In this document: positions 15,059 to 24,730 of the stretch, piece after piece
Numbering within the stretch: the first letter of the stretch is position 1
Layout: every line of letters starts with the position of its first letter
Assembly (NCBI RefSeq): GCF_000430585.1
Contig: NZ_AUMH01000024.1
Coordinates: forward strand, 1 to 32,694
Source of the DNA: Alicyclobacillus herbarius DSM 13609
GTDB taxonomy: Bacteria; Bacillota; Bacilli; Alicyclobacillales; Alicyclobacillaceae
Length of the DNA stretch: 32,694 nucleotides
Direction: 5' to 3'
Made by a program: the position numbers and the translations under genes
The notes under the pieces: model-generated
What the model was told of the DNA's origin: nothing
The model's database searches: none
Seen by the model: only the letters and a program-made list of their open reading frames with translations

Positions 15059-16780
15059 TCAACGAAAGACAAATCCGGCCGCGGCATACGCCAGTGTGCA
15101 AGCTGCCGCCACCCAAAGCGACGCACGTAGCTTCATGCGCGCGTACTCCATCACCGGCAGCCGCATCACGGTGGCCATGGCGACCGTGTTATCGCTCAGG
15201 GGCGACGCAAAGCCGCCAAACGTGCCACTGGCAAATACCGCGCCCGCAATGAGCGGCAGGGCGGTGTGCGTGGTCGCGGCCAGGCTGAACCCCAGCGGCA
15301 GCAAAATTCCCCAAGTCCCAAAGGATGAGCCGACCACATACGAAATGGCGCAGCCAAAGACAAACAATGCGGGCGCAATCAGACTGGTGGGAATGAGGTG
15401 CCCCAGCGTGCGCTCGACGTAGGTATCAAACCCCAAATCCGTGGAAACCGCCGACACCGCCCATACCAGAATCAATAAGACGTTGACCCCCATCATTTCG
15501 TTGCCACCCTGCAGAACGCCAAACAAGACGCGTTCCAGCGGTTGGCGGCGCAAGGCGTACCAGACCACACTGACGAGCAGGGTGCACAACAGCGCCTCCA
15601 ACATCGCCTTAGCCGCGTTGGCCTGCACCAGCGCGGCGAATAAGCCGGGCGCCTTGGAATGCCCGTCCCACCAGGTGAGAAACAGTGTCAGGACCAACAA
15701 CAACCCTAACGGCAAGACAAGGTTCCCTGTATCCGGACGCACCCGCTCGGCAACCAATTCAATGACGTCCGGGTAGGTTTCGTGTTTTCGCTTCCCTTTT
15801 TCTGAAGCCTGAGGAGCTTTGTCCACACGTGCCTTGCCGGTCTCCTGACGGACGGCCTCAAGTTGGCGCGCCGATATGGCAACTCGCCCCGGTCCGCGCA
15901 CCTCCCCACGCCGGCGCGCTCGTCGCAAACCCGGTATCGGCGGAGCCAATTCACCAGCCGTTTCCAGATACGCAACCTGCGGCGCCACCCGCAGCCGCAA
16001 GCGGTTCGTAACCGCGTGACGGCGCGGAGCCCGACCATTCCGCTGACCGTTGGCGTCACGCGCTTCATCCGCGCGGTCCGTCGCCTGGTGACCTTCTTCC
16101 GTGAACTGAGGAACCGCGCGTGCCTCAGGATGTGCCTCGCGGCCGAAAAAGGTCCGGTACAGCGCAAACAGAATCATGGCGATGGCGAAAAAGTTTAGAG
16201 GTATGCTGAGCAGATACAATCGATAAGGGGAGCCGGGAATCGCCTGGTGCCGGCCAGCGGTCGCAATCAACCCGACCATATAGCCGACAAACGCCGTACC
16301 GATAGGAATGACCGCACAGACGGGGGTCGAGGTCGCGTCAATGACAAACGCCACTTTTTCCGTGGCCACCTTCAGGCGGGAGAAGACGCGTTCCATCACC
16401 GGTGCCACCGTGATGATGCGGAAATCGGGCGCCATGAACGTGACCAGGGAGGACAACCAGGTCACCGCGAACGCACCACGCTCCGATTTCACCCGCTGGC
16501 TCATCCACTCCGCGAATCCGGACACGCCTCCCGTCACTCGGACCAGTCCGACAAACGCGCCAAACCCGTAGAGAAACACCAACAACCGCAGGTTGTCTGA
16601 CACACCAATTTCCTTCAAGATGTATGTCAGGGACGCTTGAATCCCACCGAGCAGCGTTGGATGCAGCATGTAGGCGCCGACCAGCAGTCCCAGCATTAAC
16701 CCAGGTAATACCTGCCGGGTCCAGAGCGCAATCGGGATGACCACCAGAAACGGGACGGTCGACCAGATGCTCGCATGCAC
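15059..16780 (-). CDS. NhaC-family Na+/H+ antiporter-like transporter with a long arginine-rich cytoplasmic insert
   Basis: Polytopic transporter of the ion-transporter superfamily (Na_H_antiporter, NhaC/YheL/MleN-like), 573 residues. TM-rich halves flank a hydrophilic centre. Family features: FLYGFGAFVGLVRVTGGVSGFAEWM, FMAPDFRIITVAPVMERVFSRLKV, FVIDATSTPVCAVIPIGTAFVGY, and in the second half SYVVGSSFGTWGILLPLGFSLA and FGGFASPLSDNTVAMATVMRLPVMEYAR. These repeats carry the D/T/S residues of the ion path. Residues about 214-350 (15731-16141) are a hydrophilic insert, far longer than the short loop usual here and very rich in Arg, Ala, Glu and Pro. I chose GTG at 16780 because GGGGGGA precedes it; the longer frame to 16858 lacks one. 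It follows the HAD gene by 108 bp. It may exchange Na+/H+ or organic anions; the substrate is not certain. Confidence 0.82.
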   Translation of the reverse strand: MHASIWSTVPFLVVIPIALWTRQVLPGLMLGLLVGAYMLHPTLLGGIQASLTYILKEIGVSDNLRLLVFLYGFGAFVGLVRVTGGVSGFAEWMSQRVKSERGAFAVTWLSSLVTFMAPDFRIITVAPVMERVFSRLKVATEKVAFVIDATSTPVCAVIPIGTAFVGYMVGLIATAGRHQAIPGSPYRLYLLSIPLNFFAIAMILFALYRTFFGREAHPEARAVPQFTEEGHQATDRADEARDANGQRNGRAPRRHAVTNRLRLRVAPQVAYLETAGELAPPIPGLRRARRRGEVRGPGRVAISARQLEAVRQETGKARVDKAPQASEKGKRKHETYPDVIELVAERVRPDTGNLVLPLGLLLVLTLFLTWWDGHSKAPGLFAALVQANAAKAMLEALLCTLLVSVVWYALRRQPLERVLFGVLQGGNEMMGVNVLLILVWAVSAVSTDLGFDTYVERTLGHLIPTSLIAPALFVFGCAISYVVGSSFGTWGILLPLGFSLAATTHTALPLIAGAVFASGTFGGFASPLSDNTVAMATVMRLPVMEYARMKLRASLWVAAACTLAYAAAGFVFR

Positions 16781-16888
16781 GACACGCTTCCCCCCAATGT
16801 GGAACCTCAACCCTGCATAAGATTCCACTGGCAGAGCAAAACATGCGAGCCCCCGCAATCTACCCGATTCCCAGCCTTGCCAATGCCT

Positions 16889-17587
16889 CTATAACTTCCT
16901 CCGCCCGTGTGAGCGGGGACTCGTCCTGCCTCGCCTCGCCTGCCTGCGCATCGTAAATCTGCGGGTCAGGGCATACCACAGCGCCTCAAGCCCGCATCGG
17001 CGCGCGCCATCTACATCCGCTCGATAGTTATCGCCAATCATGACCGCCTTGTTCGGCTGTGTGCAAAGCCGTTCACAGGCGGCTTGGTATACGCTCGGAT
17101 GGGGCTTGGCCGCCCCAATATCGGCGGAGATAATCAACGTTTCCGGTTGAAAATAGGCGTCCAAACCGCAAATCACCAGTTTACGCCACTGCATATCGGG
17201 CGATCCGTTCGTAATGATCCCCAGCCGTGCACACGACTGTAACTTTTGCAACATCTCGTGCGTCCCGGGAAAGACGAACAGAGTCCGCTCAAGCGTCTCG
17301 TCATAGCGGCGCTGAAACGCCGCAGCCTCTGCCTCCGTTCGCTCCACGCCAAAATCTCGCCAGGCACGGAGAAACCGCTCCCGCCGTAGGTCATCCATCG
17401 TAATCTCCCGGGCGTCGTATTCGACCCACAACTGTTCATGATGGTGCATGAAACGCGCTTGAAATCCTGTCGGCAGCGCCTCGCCATACAACGCCTCTAA
17501 GGCCTCGTGGAGGCCAAGGTCATATTGCCGGCGCGTGTCGACTAATGTGTGGTCCAAATCAAAGAACACAACCTCATACGCAACCAT
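16889..17587 (-). CDS. HAD-superfamily hydrolase, YjjG/YfnB-like (noncanonical nucleotide phosphatase?)
   Basis: Cytoplasmic phosphatase of 232 residues with all four HAD motifs: DLDHTLVDT (nucleophile Asp10 and acid Asp12 from the chosen start), IITNGS (motif II), AAKPHP with the Lys (motif III), and MIGDNYRADVDGA (motif IV). An all-helical C1 cap lies between motifs I and II. The subgroup (YjjG, YfnB) removes phosphate from noncanonical pyrimidine nucleotides in characterised members, an appealing match to the divergent nucleobase permease, though the substrate is inference. ATG at 17587 has GGGGAGAGA upstream and starts right before the core strand; the longer frame to 17626 has no ribosome site. 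The tail after motif IV is very basic (TRRFTMRRQARRGR...), which is odd. Confidence 0.85.
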   Translation of the reverse strand: MVAYEVVFFDLDHTLVDTRRQYDLGLHEALEALYGEALPTGFQARFMHHHEQLWVEYDAREITMDDLRRERFLRAWRDFGVERTEAEAAAFQRRYDETLERTLFVFPGTHEMLQKLQSCARLGIITNGSPDMQWRKLVICGLDAYFQPETLIISADIGAAKPHPSVYQAACERLCTQPNKAVMIGDNYRADVDGARRCGLEALWYALTRRFTMRRQARRGRTSPRSHGRRKL

Positions 17588-17635
17588 GGAACAGATCTCT
17601 CCCCACAAACGTCGCTTCTCATCCATATTATCATG

Positions 17636-17681
17636 TTACCGTCCACAAATTACCGTCCCTACCACGAATCGTTGGACGGTT
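17636..17681. promoter_or_regulatory. three-copy GGACGGT motif in the HAD/permease divergent region
   Basis: TTACCGTCC occurs at 17636-17644 and 17650-17658 (direct, 14 bp apart), and the reverse complement GGACGGT at 17674-17680. The last copy runs into the -35 of the permease promoter. The arrangement suggests a regulator binding to several sites and blocking or activating that promoter, perhaps serving both divergent genes. Confidence 0.5.
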
Positions 17682-17708
17682 GCAAGCCTCTATGGATACG
17701 CTTACAAT
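17680..17708 (+). promoter_or_regulatory. sigma-A promoter of the NCS2 permease
   Basis: -35 TTGCAA (17680-17685), exactly 17-bp spacer, -10 TACAAT (17703-17708). Transcription should begin near 17715, giving a leader of about 108 nt. Confidence 0.7.
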
Positions 17709-17723
17709 CGATAGGTACGAATG

Positions 17724-17775
17724 TCCAGCGTTCTCTAGTGGATATACCATCATCTCAACGCTGGATTCCAGCGCT
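17724..17775 (+). promoter_or_regulatory. leader with mutually exclusive hairpins upstream of the permease
   Basis: Segment A TCCAGCGTT (17724-17732) pairs perfectly with segment B AACGCTGGA (17757-17765). Segment B can instead form CGCTGG-att-CCAGCG with segment C (17768-17773), which repeats the core of A. This A:B versus B:C arrangement looks like an attenuator or RNA switch. No U-run follows, so any effect would be on translation or RNA stability. It matches no riboswitch class that I recognise. Confidence 0.45.
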
Positions 17776-17822
17776 GAATTGCATCTCGATTTCACCGCCC
17801 CCGCCCGGATGGAGGGAACCAC

Positions 17823-19187
17823 ATGTTTACTCCTGCTCGCTTCGTCACCTTCTTTGCAGCTTTACAGTGGCTGGGATTCATGTTTGCCAATACCGTGGTC
17901 ATCCCACTGTCCGTGGGGCACGCGTTTCAACTGACACCCGAACAAATCAGCGGGGCCATGGCTCGGTCGTTCATCCTCACTGGGGCCGCCTGCCTTGTGC
18001 AAGCGGCATTCGGTCATCGCTTGCCCCTGATGGAAGGCCAATCCGGCCTCTGGTGGGGGGTGGTGTTAACCCTTTGTTCCCTCGCTCACGGGCCGGGCGC
18101 CCTGAAAACGGTTGGTAGCAGCCTTGAAATTGGCATGTTGCTCGGCGGTGTGGCGCTCGCTGTGTGCGCCGTGTTGGGGCTGCACCGCTTGCTCAACCGC
18201 TGGTTTACCCCGGTGACAATGGCGGTGTTGCTCATCCTTCTGGGTTCCCAGCTGGTGGATATCTTTTTTAAAGGCATGGTTGGGGTGACGGAGAGTGGAA
18301 AGATTCAGCCCGGCGTCGCCAGTTGGGCGCTACTCGTATCTCTGTTGGTCGCCGTCCTGACGATTGCGGGCAAGGGGCTGCTCAGCAACTTCTCGATTCT
18401 CATCGGCCTCAGTATCGGTTGGGTAGGCTATGTGATTTTCTTCGGATCGCCCGCGGCGGCCACGCCGCCGTTCCGGCACATGGCGGACTGGTTTGTTTGG
18501 GGAGACCCGTCTTGGAATTCCCTCGACGTCGGCATTCTGTTGACCGCCATCGTGACGGCCCTCATCAACACGACCAACACCATTGCCACCCTGCGCGCGG
18601 CAGAACCGACGCTCGCCATCACGGTCACAGATGCGGGGTACCGGCGCTCCTTGTTGGTTTCGGGTCTGTTCACGGCTTTGTCCGGGCCACTGGCACAGGT
18701 CGCGTACGCCCCCTACACCTCCACCATCGGTTTTCTGCGCACCACCCGCCTGGTGACCAAGGCGCCGTTTTTACTTGGCGCCGCACTGTTCGTGGTCATG
18801 GGTTTGCTGCCGCCCGTAGCAGGTTTCTTTTCACGCCTGCCCGTCCCTATCGGGGACGCCGTCTTGATGGTGGCCTATCTGCAACTCTTTGGCTCTGCCC
18901 TGCAAAACCTGGAAGGCATCACGTTCCATTTCAAGTCCATTTACCGCATTGCAGCCCCGGTGCTGCTGGGACTGGCGATTCAGGCCCTGCCGGCCGCCGC
19001 CTTTTCCAGTCTGCCACAGGTGCTGCGGGCCGTCCTGTCCAATGGCATGCTGGTCGGTGTCTTGATGGCCGTGATCTTAGAAAACGTCATCCCTTGGCAC
19101 CGATTCGCATCAGGTTCCCAAGCTCCGCAAAGGGTTCAGGCAGGGCCTCAATCGGCCGGGATGGACCAGTCGACCCGCTGTCGATAA
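17823..19187 (+). CDS. NCS2-family nucleobase permease, YwdJ-like (uracil/purine)
   Basis: Polytopic importer of 454 residues with about 12-14 hydrophobic segments. It belongs to the nucleobase-cation symporter-2 family. Diagnostic regions are LQWLGFMFANTVVIPLSVGHAF near the start, FGHRLPLMEGQSGLWWGVVL at about 63-82 (as in B. subtilis YwdJ), the family core ALINTTNTIATLRAAEPT near 241-258, and GPLAQVAYAPYTSTIGFLRTTR, corresponding to the conserved QN.G...T..R loop. The substrate is probably a purine or uracil. ATG at 17823 has GGAGGG at 6 nt. The gene is monocistronic, with a strong promoter and structured leader. Its 3' end overlaps the oppositely transcribed gene at 19148-19630 by 40 bp. 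Confidence 0.88.
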   Translation: MFTPARFVTFFAALQWLGFMFANTVVIPLSVGHAFQLTPEQISGAMARSFILTGAACLVQAAFGHRLPLMEGQSGLWWGVVLTLCSLAHGPGALKTVGSSLEIGMLLGGVALAVCAVLGLHRLLNRWFTPVTMAVLLILLGSQLVDIFFKGMVGVTESGKIQPGVASWALLVSLLVAVLTIAGKGLLSNFSILIGLSIGWVGYVIFFGSPAAATPPFRHMADWFVWGDPSWNSLDVGILLTAIVTALINTTNTIATLRAAEPTLAITVTDAGYRRSLLVSGLFTALSGPLAQVAYAPYTSTIGFLRTTRLVTKAPFLLGAALFVVMGLLPPVAGFFSRLPVPIGDAVLMVAYLQLFGSALQNLEGITFHFKSIYRIAAPVLLGLAIQALPAAAFSSLPQVLRAVLSNGMLVGVLMAVILENVIPWHRFASGSQAPQRVQAGPQSAGMDQSTRCR

Positions 19188-19630
19188 CTGCCCGCCTGCG
19201 GACCCTGGTGGATGGTCACAAAGAGACGATCCGTCTGCGGCTGATAGACAGCGTCCCCCTCGGTGACGGTGCGGCCAGTCCGCGGGTCTTGATAGACGAC
19301 GGTTAGATGGGTGCCGCCGTCCAGTTCGGCGTAGGCGCGCATCCAACGAACGAGATCGCCGCGCAGCTCGTCGGGATGTGGCGGGGCATGAAGGTGCAGC
19401 ACGCAAAAGTTGGTCTGGAAACCGGTGGCATCGCTCGCAATATCCGCCTGTCCCAGGTGATGGGTGAGCACATAATCGCGAAATTCCGACGAGTTTTGTG
19501 CCCGCAGGTGCAGGGCCTGTCTGGTCATCACCGCAAACGAGACGGCGAACAGAACGACGATAGCCCCACCCAACAAAAGCCATAACCGATTGCGTCGAAC
19601 CTGTGCACGCGTAGTCGTGGAGACGGACAT
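19148..19630 (-). CDS. hypothetical membrane-anchored protein
   Basis: A protein of 160 residues that I do not recognise. A basic N-terminus is followed by one TM (about 16-36) and an extracytoplasmic domain with no familiar motif, apart from a His/Pro patch (LHLHAPPHPDE) and VYQDPRTGRTV. ATG at 19630 is chosen because AGGGGG lies upstream at 12 nt and a promoter-like TTGACA-17-TAACGT would start transcription near 19667; ATG at 19654 is an alternative with a very short leader. It follows the second oligopeptide-binding gene and could also be read through from it. Its last 40 bp overlap the end of the permease on the other strand. Confidence 0.65.
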   Translation of the reverse strand: MSVSTTTRAQVRRNRLWLLLGGAIVVLFAVSFAVMTRQALHLRAQNSSEFRDYVLTHHLGQADIASDATGFQTNFCVLHLHAPPHPDELRGDLVRWMRAYAELDGGTHLTVVYQDPRTGRTVTEGDAVYQPQTDRLFVTIHQGPQAGSYRQRVDWSIPAD

Positions 19631-19673
19631 TTCGGAGACAGGCCCCCTAAGCATACTGTCTCTTTTGAATTTA

Positions 19674-19702
19674 ACGTTAACCAAGCGTGCGGACCCTGTC
19701 AA
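19674..19702 (-). promoter_or_regulatory. promoter candidate at the end of the second binding-protein gene
   Basis: Minus-strand TTGACA (19697-19702, perfect -35), 17-bp spacer, TAACGT (19674-19679, poor -10). The -10 overlaps the perfect palindrome TTAACGTTAA (19671-19680), which could be an operator. Confidence 0.4.
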
Positions 19703-19709
19703 CGCCAAC

Positions 19710-21404
19710 TTATCCGTTGCTCACCCACCAGTTTTCGATATGATAAAAGTAACCTTCAGCCAGACCGGGCTCTGGCGCGTCCCCGCTCTGCCAATGAACC
19801 TGCGCGGAATACCCGGCTGGCGCTCCGTATTGAAATAGGAACACATACGGCGGGTCTTGCGAAAAGTCGCGCGCAATTTGCGCATAGATTTGTTTGCGCT
19901 GCTGCGCATCGACGGTGTCATTCCCTGCCTCCCATAAGGCATCTGTCTGTGGATTCTTGTACCAGCCCATGTTGTCCCCGTTGGGCGGAAAGTACATCGA
20001 GCTAAAAATCGAAGCTTGATCCGGATCAGGCGTGTTCAGCGTCCAAGCTAAAAGCGCCGCCTGAAACTTGCCAGCATTGAGATCCTGGTCGACCCAGTTG
20101 GAGAAATCGACCGCCTGCGTCTTCACCTGAATGCCAACCGCCTTGAGCTCATGCTGGATGATGACAGCCTCCGCGGCCCGTCGGGTGTTCCCTGCGTCGT
20201 ACTGAAGGGTGAAGGTAAAACGATGTCCGTCCTTGACAAGGATTCCGTCCTTCCCCTTTTCCCACCCGGCCGCCTTTAGGAGTTGTTTTGCCTTGGCCCG
20301 GTTGTAGTGAAACTGCGTCGCCTGGTCATCGACATCATACCAGGTGTTCGGGAGAAACGGGGAGTTAATCACTGTCCCGGCACCGTTCAGGAGGCCTTGT
20401 ACCATCGCCTTGCGGTTTAGCGCATAGTAAATCGCCTGCCGTGTACGTGGGTCACTGAAGGGATCAAAATCACCTGGGAAATTGTGCGCGTCGAAGTTGA
20501 ACGCGAGAAATTCGTAGTGTGGACCCGGCTTCGTAAACACACGCAAATTCGCCTGCTTCTTCACCGTCGGCAACTGGTCAAACGGGATGGCTGCGTCAAT
20601 GTCCACGTCCCCTTGCATGAATGCCTGCGTCAAGGCGTTCTCGTTGCTGTAGACCTTATCGACGATTTTCTGGATATGCGGACGCGGCCCCCAGTAGTTG
20701 GGATTCCGCTCGAACTCCACGTATTGCTTCGGCTTCCACGTTTTCCAGACCCACGGACCGTCGGTCACCGTCTTGTCCGGATTTGTCCCGTAGGCGTACG
20801 AACGCAAGTCGACGGCGGAAACGTCTTGTAACACGTGTTCGGGCAGGGGTGTCAGGGTCGCCAAATAATCCGCAAACGGTGCGTACACCTGTTTCAACGT
20901 GATGCGAACCGTGTGCTTATCCACCGCCTTTAAGCTTTGTACTTTGTCGAACTCCGTGTACAAGGGGGATCCCACATCCGGGTTGAGAATTTCCTTGATG
21001 GTGAAAATGACATCTTCCGCGGTCAAAGGCCGCCCGTCACTCCACTTGGCGTCCGGCTTCAACTTCACGGTGTAAGTCTTGCCATCGTCGCTGATGGTCA
21101 ACGGGGCCGCAGCCAGGTCCCAGGGCTCTACCACGCGCTCCCCGGAACGGTTGAAATCATATAACGGCGCGAATATGAATGTAGCGGCGTCCTGGGACGC
21201 AGTATCGGTCATGTAGAGCGGATTTAGCGTCGTAATGTCCGAGATCGATCCGTACGTCAGTGTTCCGCCGGAAACTGGCTTGCTCGACGCCGGCGGCGTC
21301 TGTGCGTTGGAATCGGCGAAATGGGCACACCCTGCCGTCAGTAGGGCGACGAAGGCAGCCGCCACCCCCACCGCCGTGATAGAACCCCGTGTCCGGTTGC
21401 TCAT
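19710..21404 (-). CDS. oligopeptide-binding lipoprotein, SBP family 5 (second copy)
   Basis: Extracellular ABC-importer binding protein of 564 residues. Signal peptide with lipobox LTAGC near residue 26. Family-5 features: GGTLTYGSISDITTLNP at the start of the mature domain, TYTVKLKPDAKWSDGRPLTAEDVIFTI, DGPWVWKTWKPKQYVEFERNPNYWGPRP, LAFNFDAHNFPGDFDPFSDPRTRQAIYYALNRKAM, and FSQDPPYVFLFQYGAPAGY near the end. It aligns along nearly its whole length with the protein at 25773-27500, so the two are recent paralogues. The start is ATG at 21404, which has AGGAGG at 9 nt; the frame extends 6 codons further to a TTG that would overlap the ribosome site. It has its own promoter and a 250-bp structured gap after dppF, so it may be expressed differently from the core transporter. 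Confidence 0.93.
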   Translation of the reverse strand: MSNRTRGSITAVGVAAAFVALLTAGCAHFADSNAQTPPASSKPVSGGTLTYGSISDITTLNPLYMTDTASQDAATFIFAPLYDFNRSGERVVEPWDLAAAPLTISDDGKTYTVKLKPDAKWSDGRPLTAEDVIFTIKEILNPDVGSPLYTEFDKVQSLKAVDKHTVRITLKQVYAPFADYLATLTPLPEHVLQDVSAVDLRSYAYGTNPDKTVTDGPWVWKTWKPKQYVEFERNPNYWGPRPHIQKIVDKVYSNENALTQAFMQGDVDIDAAIPFDQLPTVKKQANLRVFTKPGPHYEFLAFNFDAHNFPGDFDPFSDPRTRQAIYYALNRKAMVQGLLNGAGTVINSPFLPNTWYDVDDQATQFHYNRAKAKQLLKAAGWEKGKDGILVKDGHRFTFTLQYDAGNTRRAAEAVIIQHELKAVGIQVKTQAVDFSNWVDQDLNAGKFQAALLAWTLNTPDPDQASIFSSMYFPPNGDNMGWYKNPQTDALWEAGNDTVDAQQRKQIYAQIARDFSQDPPYVFLFQYGAPAGYSAQVHWQSGDAPEPGLAEGYFYHIENWWVSNG

Positions 21405-21447
21405 GCCCCGCATCCTCCTCAACCATCCTCCCAGTTACATGTCCTGA

Positions 21448-21476
21448 ATTCTATCGCTGGAACGGGTTGAATGCAA
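21448..21476 (-). promoter_or_regulatory. promoter of the second binding-protein gene
   Basis: Minus-strand -35 TTGCAT (21471-21476), 17-bp spacer, -10 TAGAAT (21448-21453), about 40 bp upstream of the start codon. Confidence 0.55.
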
Positions 21477-21505
21477 AGCCCATGGCTGCGCCACAACATG
21501 GGGAA

Positions 21506-21564
21506 AGCCGGACGAGACCCAGGCAGGCCAATCTGCCTCGTGCCCGGTTCCATCTCGTCCGGCT
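21506..21564 (-). promoter_or_regulatory. large intercistronic hairpin between dppF and the second binding-protein gene
   Basis: A perfect 12-bp inverted repeat AGCCGGACGAGA (21506-21517) / TCTCGTCCGGCT (21553-21564) encloses a second stem AGGCAG/CTGCCT (21521-21526, 21533-21538). The minus-strand sequence afterwards is TTTCCCC, too short for a standard terminator. It could slow 3' decay of the upstream message or attenuate read-through. A second structure next to the dppF stop has stems ACGGTG/CACCGT and AACCC/GGGTT (21607-21656). Confidence 0.6.
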
Positions 21565-21655
21565 ATTGAACGGTTCCTTCTCACAGAAACAGCGGATTCC
21601 TGCCTTACGGTGTGTAACCCAGAACCGACATACCTGCCGCCGGGTTGTCTCACCG

Positions 21656-22686
21656 TTACGCCAAGGGGAAGTGACACGCCACCAACCGCCCCGGCGCCAG
21701 TTCCTGCAGCGCGGGCTCCTCTTCCCGGCACCGCGGCTGGGCGAACGGGCAGCGCGTGTGAAACCGACAGCCGCTCGGTGGATTGGCCGGCGACGGGACA
21801 TCCCCCGTCAGGATAATGCGCTCGCGCTTGCGTCGCACCTGTGGCCGCGGAATCGCCGACATCAGCGCGGCCGTGTACGGGTGCAACGGCTGGCGAAACA
21901 ACTCGTCCGTCTCCGCCACCTCCACCATCTTGCCTAAATACATCACCCCGACGCGGTCAGAGATGTGCCGAACCACGTTCAGGCCGTGGGCGATGAACAA
22001 ATAGGTTAAACCCAACTCCCGCTGCAGCTTCATGAGCAGGTTCAAGACCTGCGATTGGACCGACACATCGAGGGCCGATACGGCCTCGTCCGCCACGACA
22101 AACTTGGGACCCGCAGCGATGGCCCGGGCAATCCCGATGCGCTGCCGTTGGCCGCCCGAAAACTCGTGCGGGTACCGGTTGCGGCGGGACGGATCGAGCC
22201 CGACCAAGCGCATCAACTCGACCACCCGCTCGTCTCGCTCCTTGGCGCTCAGGCGCTCGTGCACGCGCAGCGGTTCCGCAATGATGTCTCGCACCAAAAA
22301 CCGTGGATTGAGCGATCCGTACGGGTCTTGAAAGATGATCTGCATTTCACGCCGCAAGCGGCGCACCTCGGCACCAGGAATCTTTAGGATATCCCTGCCC
22401 TCGTACAATACCTCGCCGCCGCTGGCTCCCTGGAGCCGGAGAATGACGCGTGCCAGCGTCGACTTGCCGCACCCGGATTCCCCGACCAAACCAAACGTCT
22501 CACCCGAGCGAATGCCAAACGAGACATCGTCGACCGCGCGTACGTTGCCGACCACCCGGTTGAATAAACCCTTCTGAATCGGAAAGTACTTCTTCACGTT
22601 TCGGGCCTCGACCAGATATGGGGTGGCCGTTTCAAAGGATGTCGTCCGCTGATGATCAACGCGCTCGACCTTCTGGGCCTGCTCCG

Positions 22687-22690
<4 letters not shown>
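21656..22690 (-). CDS. dppF: oligopeptide ABC transporter ATP-binding protein, DppF/OppF type
   Basis: Cytoplasmic ATPase subunit of 344 residues. An N-terminal extension (1-28) precedes the ABC domain: Walker [17 protein letters not shown]-loop [12 protein letters not shown] (typical of the F subunit), signature [16 protein letters not shown], Walker [15 protein letters not shown]-loop AHGLNVV. The C-terminal oligopeptide-specific region carries the Cys set of this family: [18 protein letters not shown]...VACHF. Four such cysteines hold an iron-sulfur cluster in a characterised mycobacterial homologue. The ATG overlaps the dppD stop by 4 bp, so translation is coupled. It is last in the core transporter operon. 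Confidence 0.95.
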
Positions 22691-23775
<1,085 letters not shown>

Positions 23776-24730
23776 TCTTCCAGCCTCCTTTTCGAGATCT
23801 TTACGCGATAACGGGGGTCCAGAGCGTCGCGAATCCCGTCGCCGATGAAGCTCACGGACAACACCACCAACAGGATGCACAGGCCAGGATACAGCGCCTC
23901 AATCGGGTTGGTCAGCATGTAGTCCTGCGCGTTGCTCAGCATCAAGCCCCAGCTGGTCTGCGGCGGCTGAATGCCAAGCCCGAGATACGAGAGACCCGAT
24001 TCACTGAGAATGGCCCCACCGACCATCAGGGTCGCATTGACGATGATAGGTGCCGTCGCATTGCGGATGAGGTGCCGTGCAATGATGGTCCAGTGGCTGA
24101 CGCCAATGGCACGCGCGGCCTCCACGTACTGCATCTCCCGCAGCTGCAGGAAGGTCCCTCGTACCAGACGCGCCACGCCCATCCAACTCGTCACGCTGAG
24201 GACAAGGATGAGCAGTTTAAACCCAGTCCCGAAAAGCGCCATGATAAGAATGTTTAGGAACAAGAGCGGAATGGAGTTCATCACGTCGACAAAGCGCATC
24301 AGAATGACATCGACCCATCCGCCAAAGTAGCCGGATATTGCCCCGATGACCGTGCCGATGAGCACCGTGCAAAACGCGACCGAAAAGCCCACGACGAGCG
24401 AAATCCGCCCCCCATAGAGCAGGCGCGTAAAGATGTCGCGCCCAATCTCGTCCGTCCCCAAGAGGTGCCCATCCGTTCCAGGAGGCAGACTGGTGTGCAG
24501 CATGTCCACTTTGGCAGGGTCGTACGGGGTCAGTACGGGAGCCAGAAGGGAGGCTAGGATAAAGATAAGAAGGACAATCGATCCGCCCACTGCAAACGGG
24601 TTTTGCAAAAACTTGCGTACCGCGATGCCCCACAGGCTCTGCGGACCGGAAGCGATGGTTTCCGTTGCCGCTGTCGTTACCGGTTCCGCGGCCAAACTCA
24701 GGTCCGGATTGTCCACCGGAGGCAATTGGC

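Noticed and set aside
18323-19306. 327-residue open frame on the plus strand within and beyond the NCS2 permease
   Set aside because: Out-of-frame shadow of the permease; His/Arg/Gly-rich, with no membrane segments or known motifs and no ribosome site.
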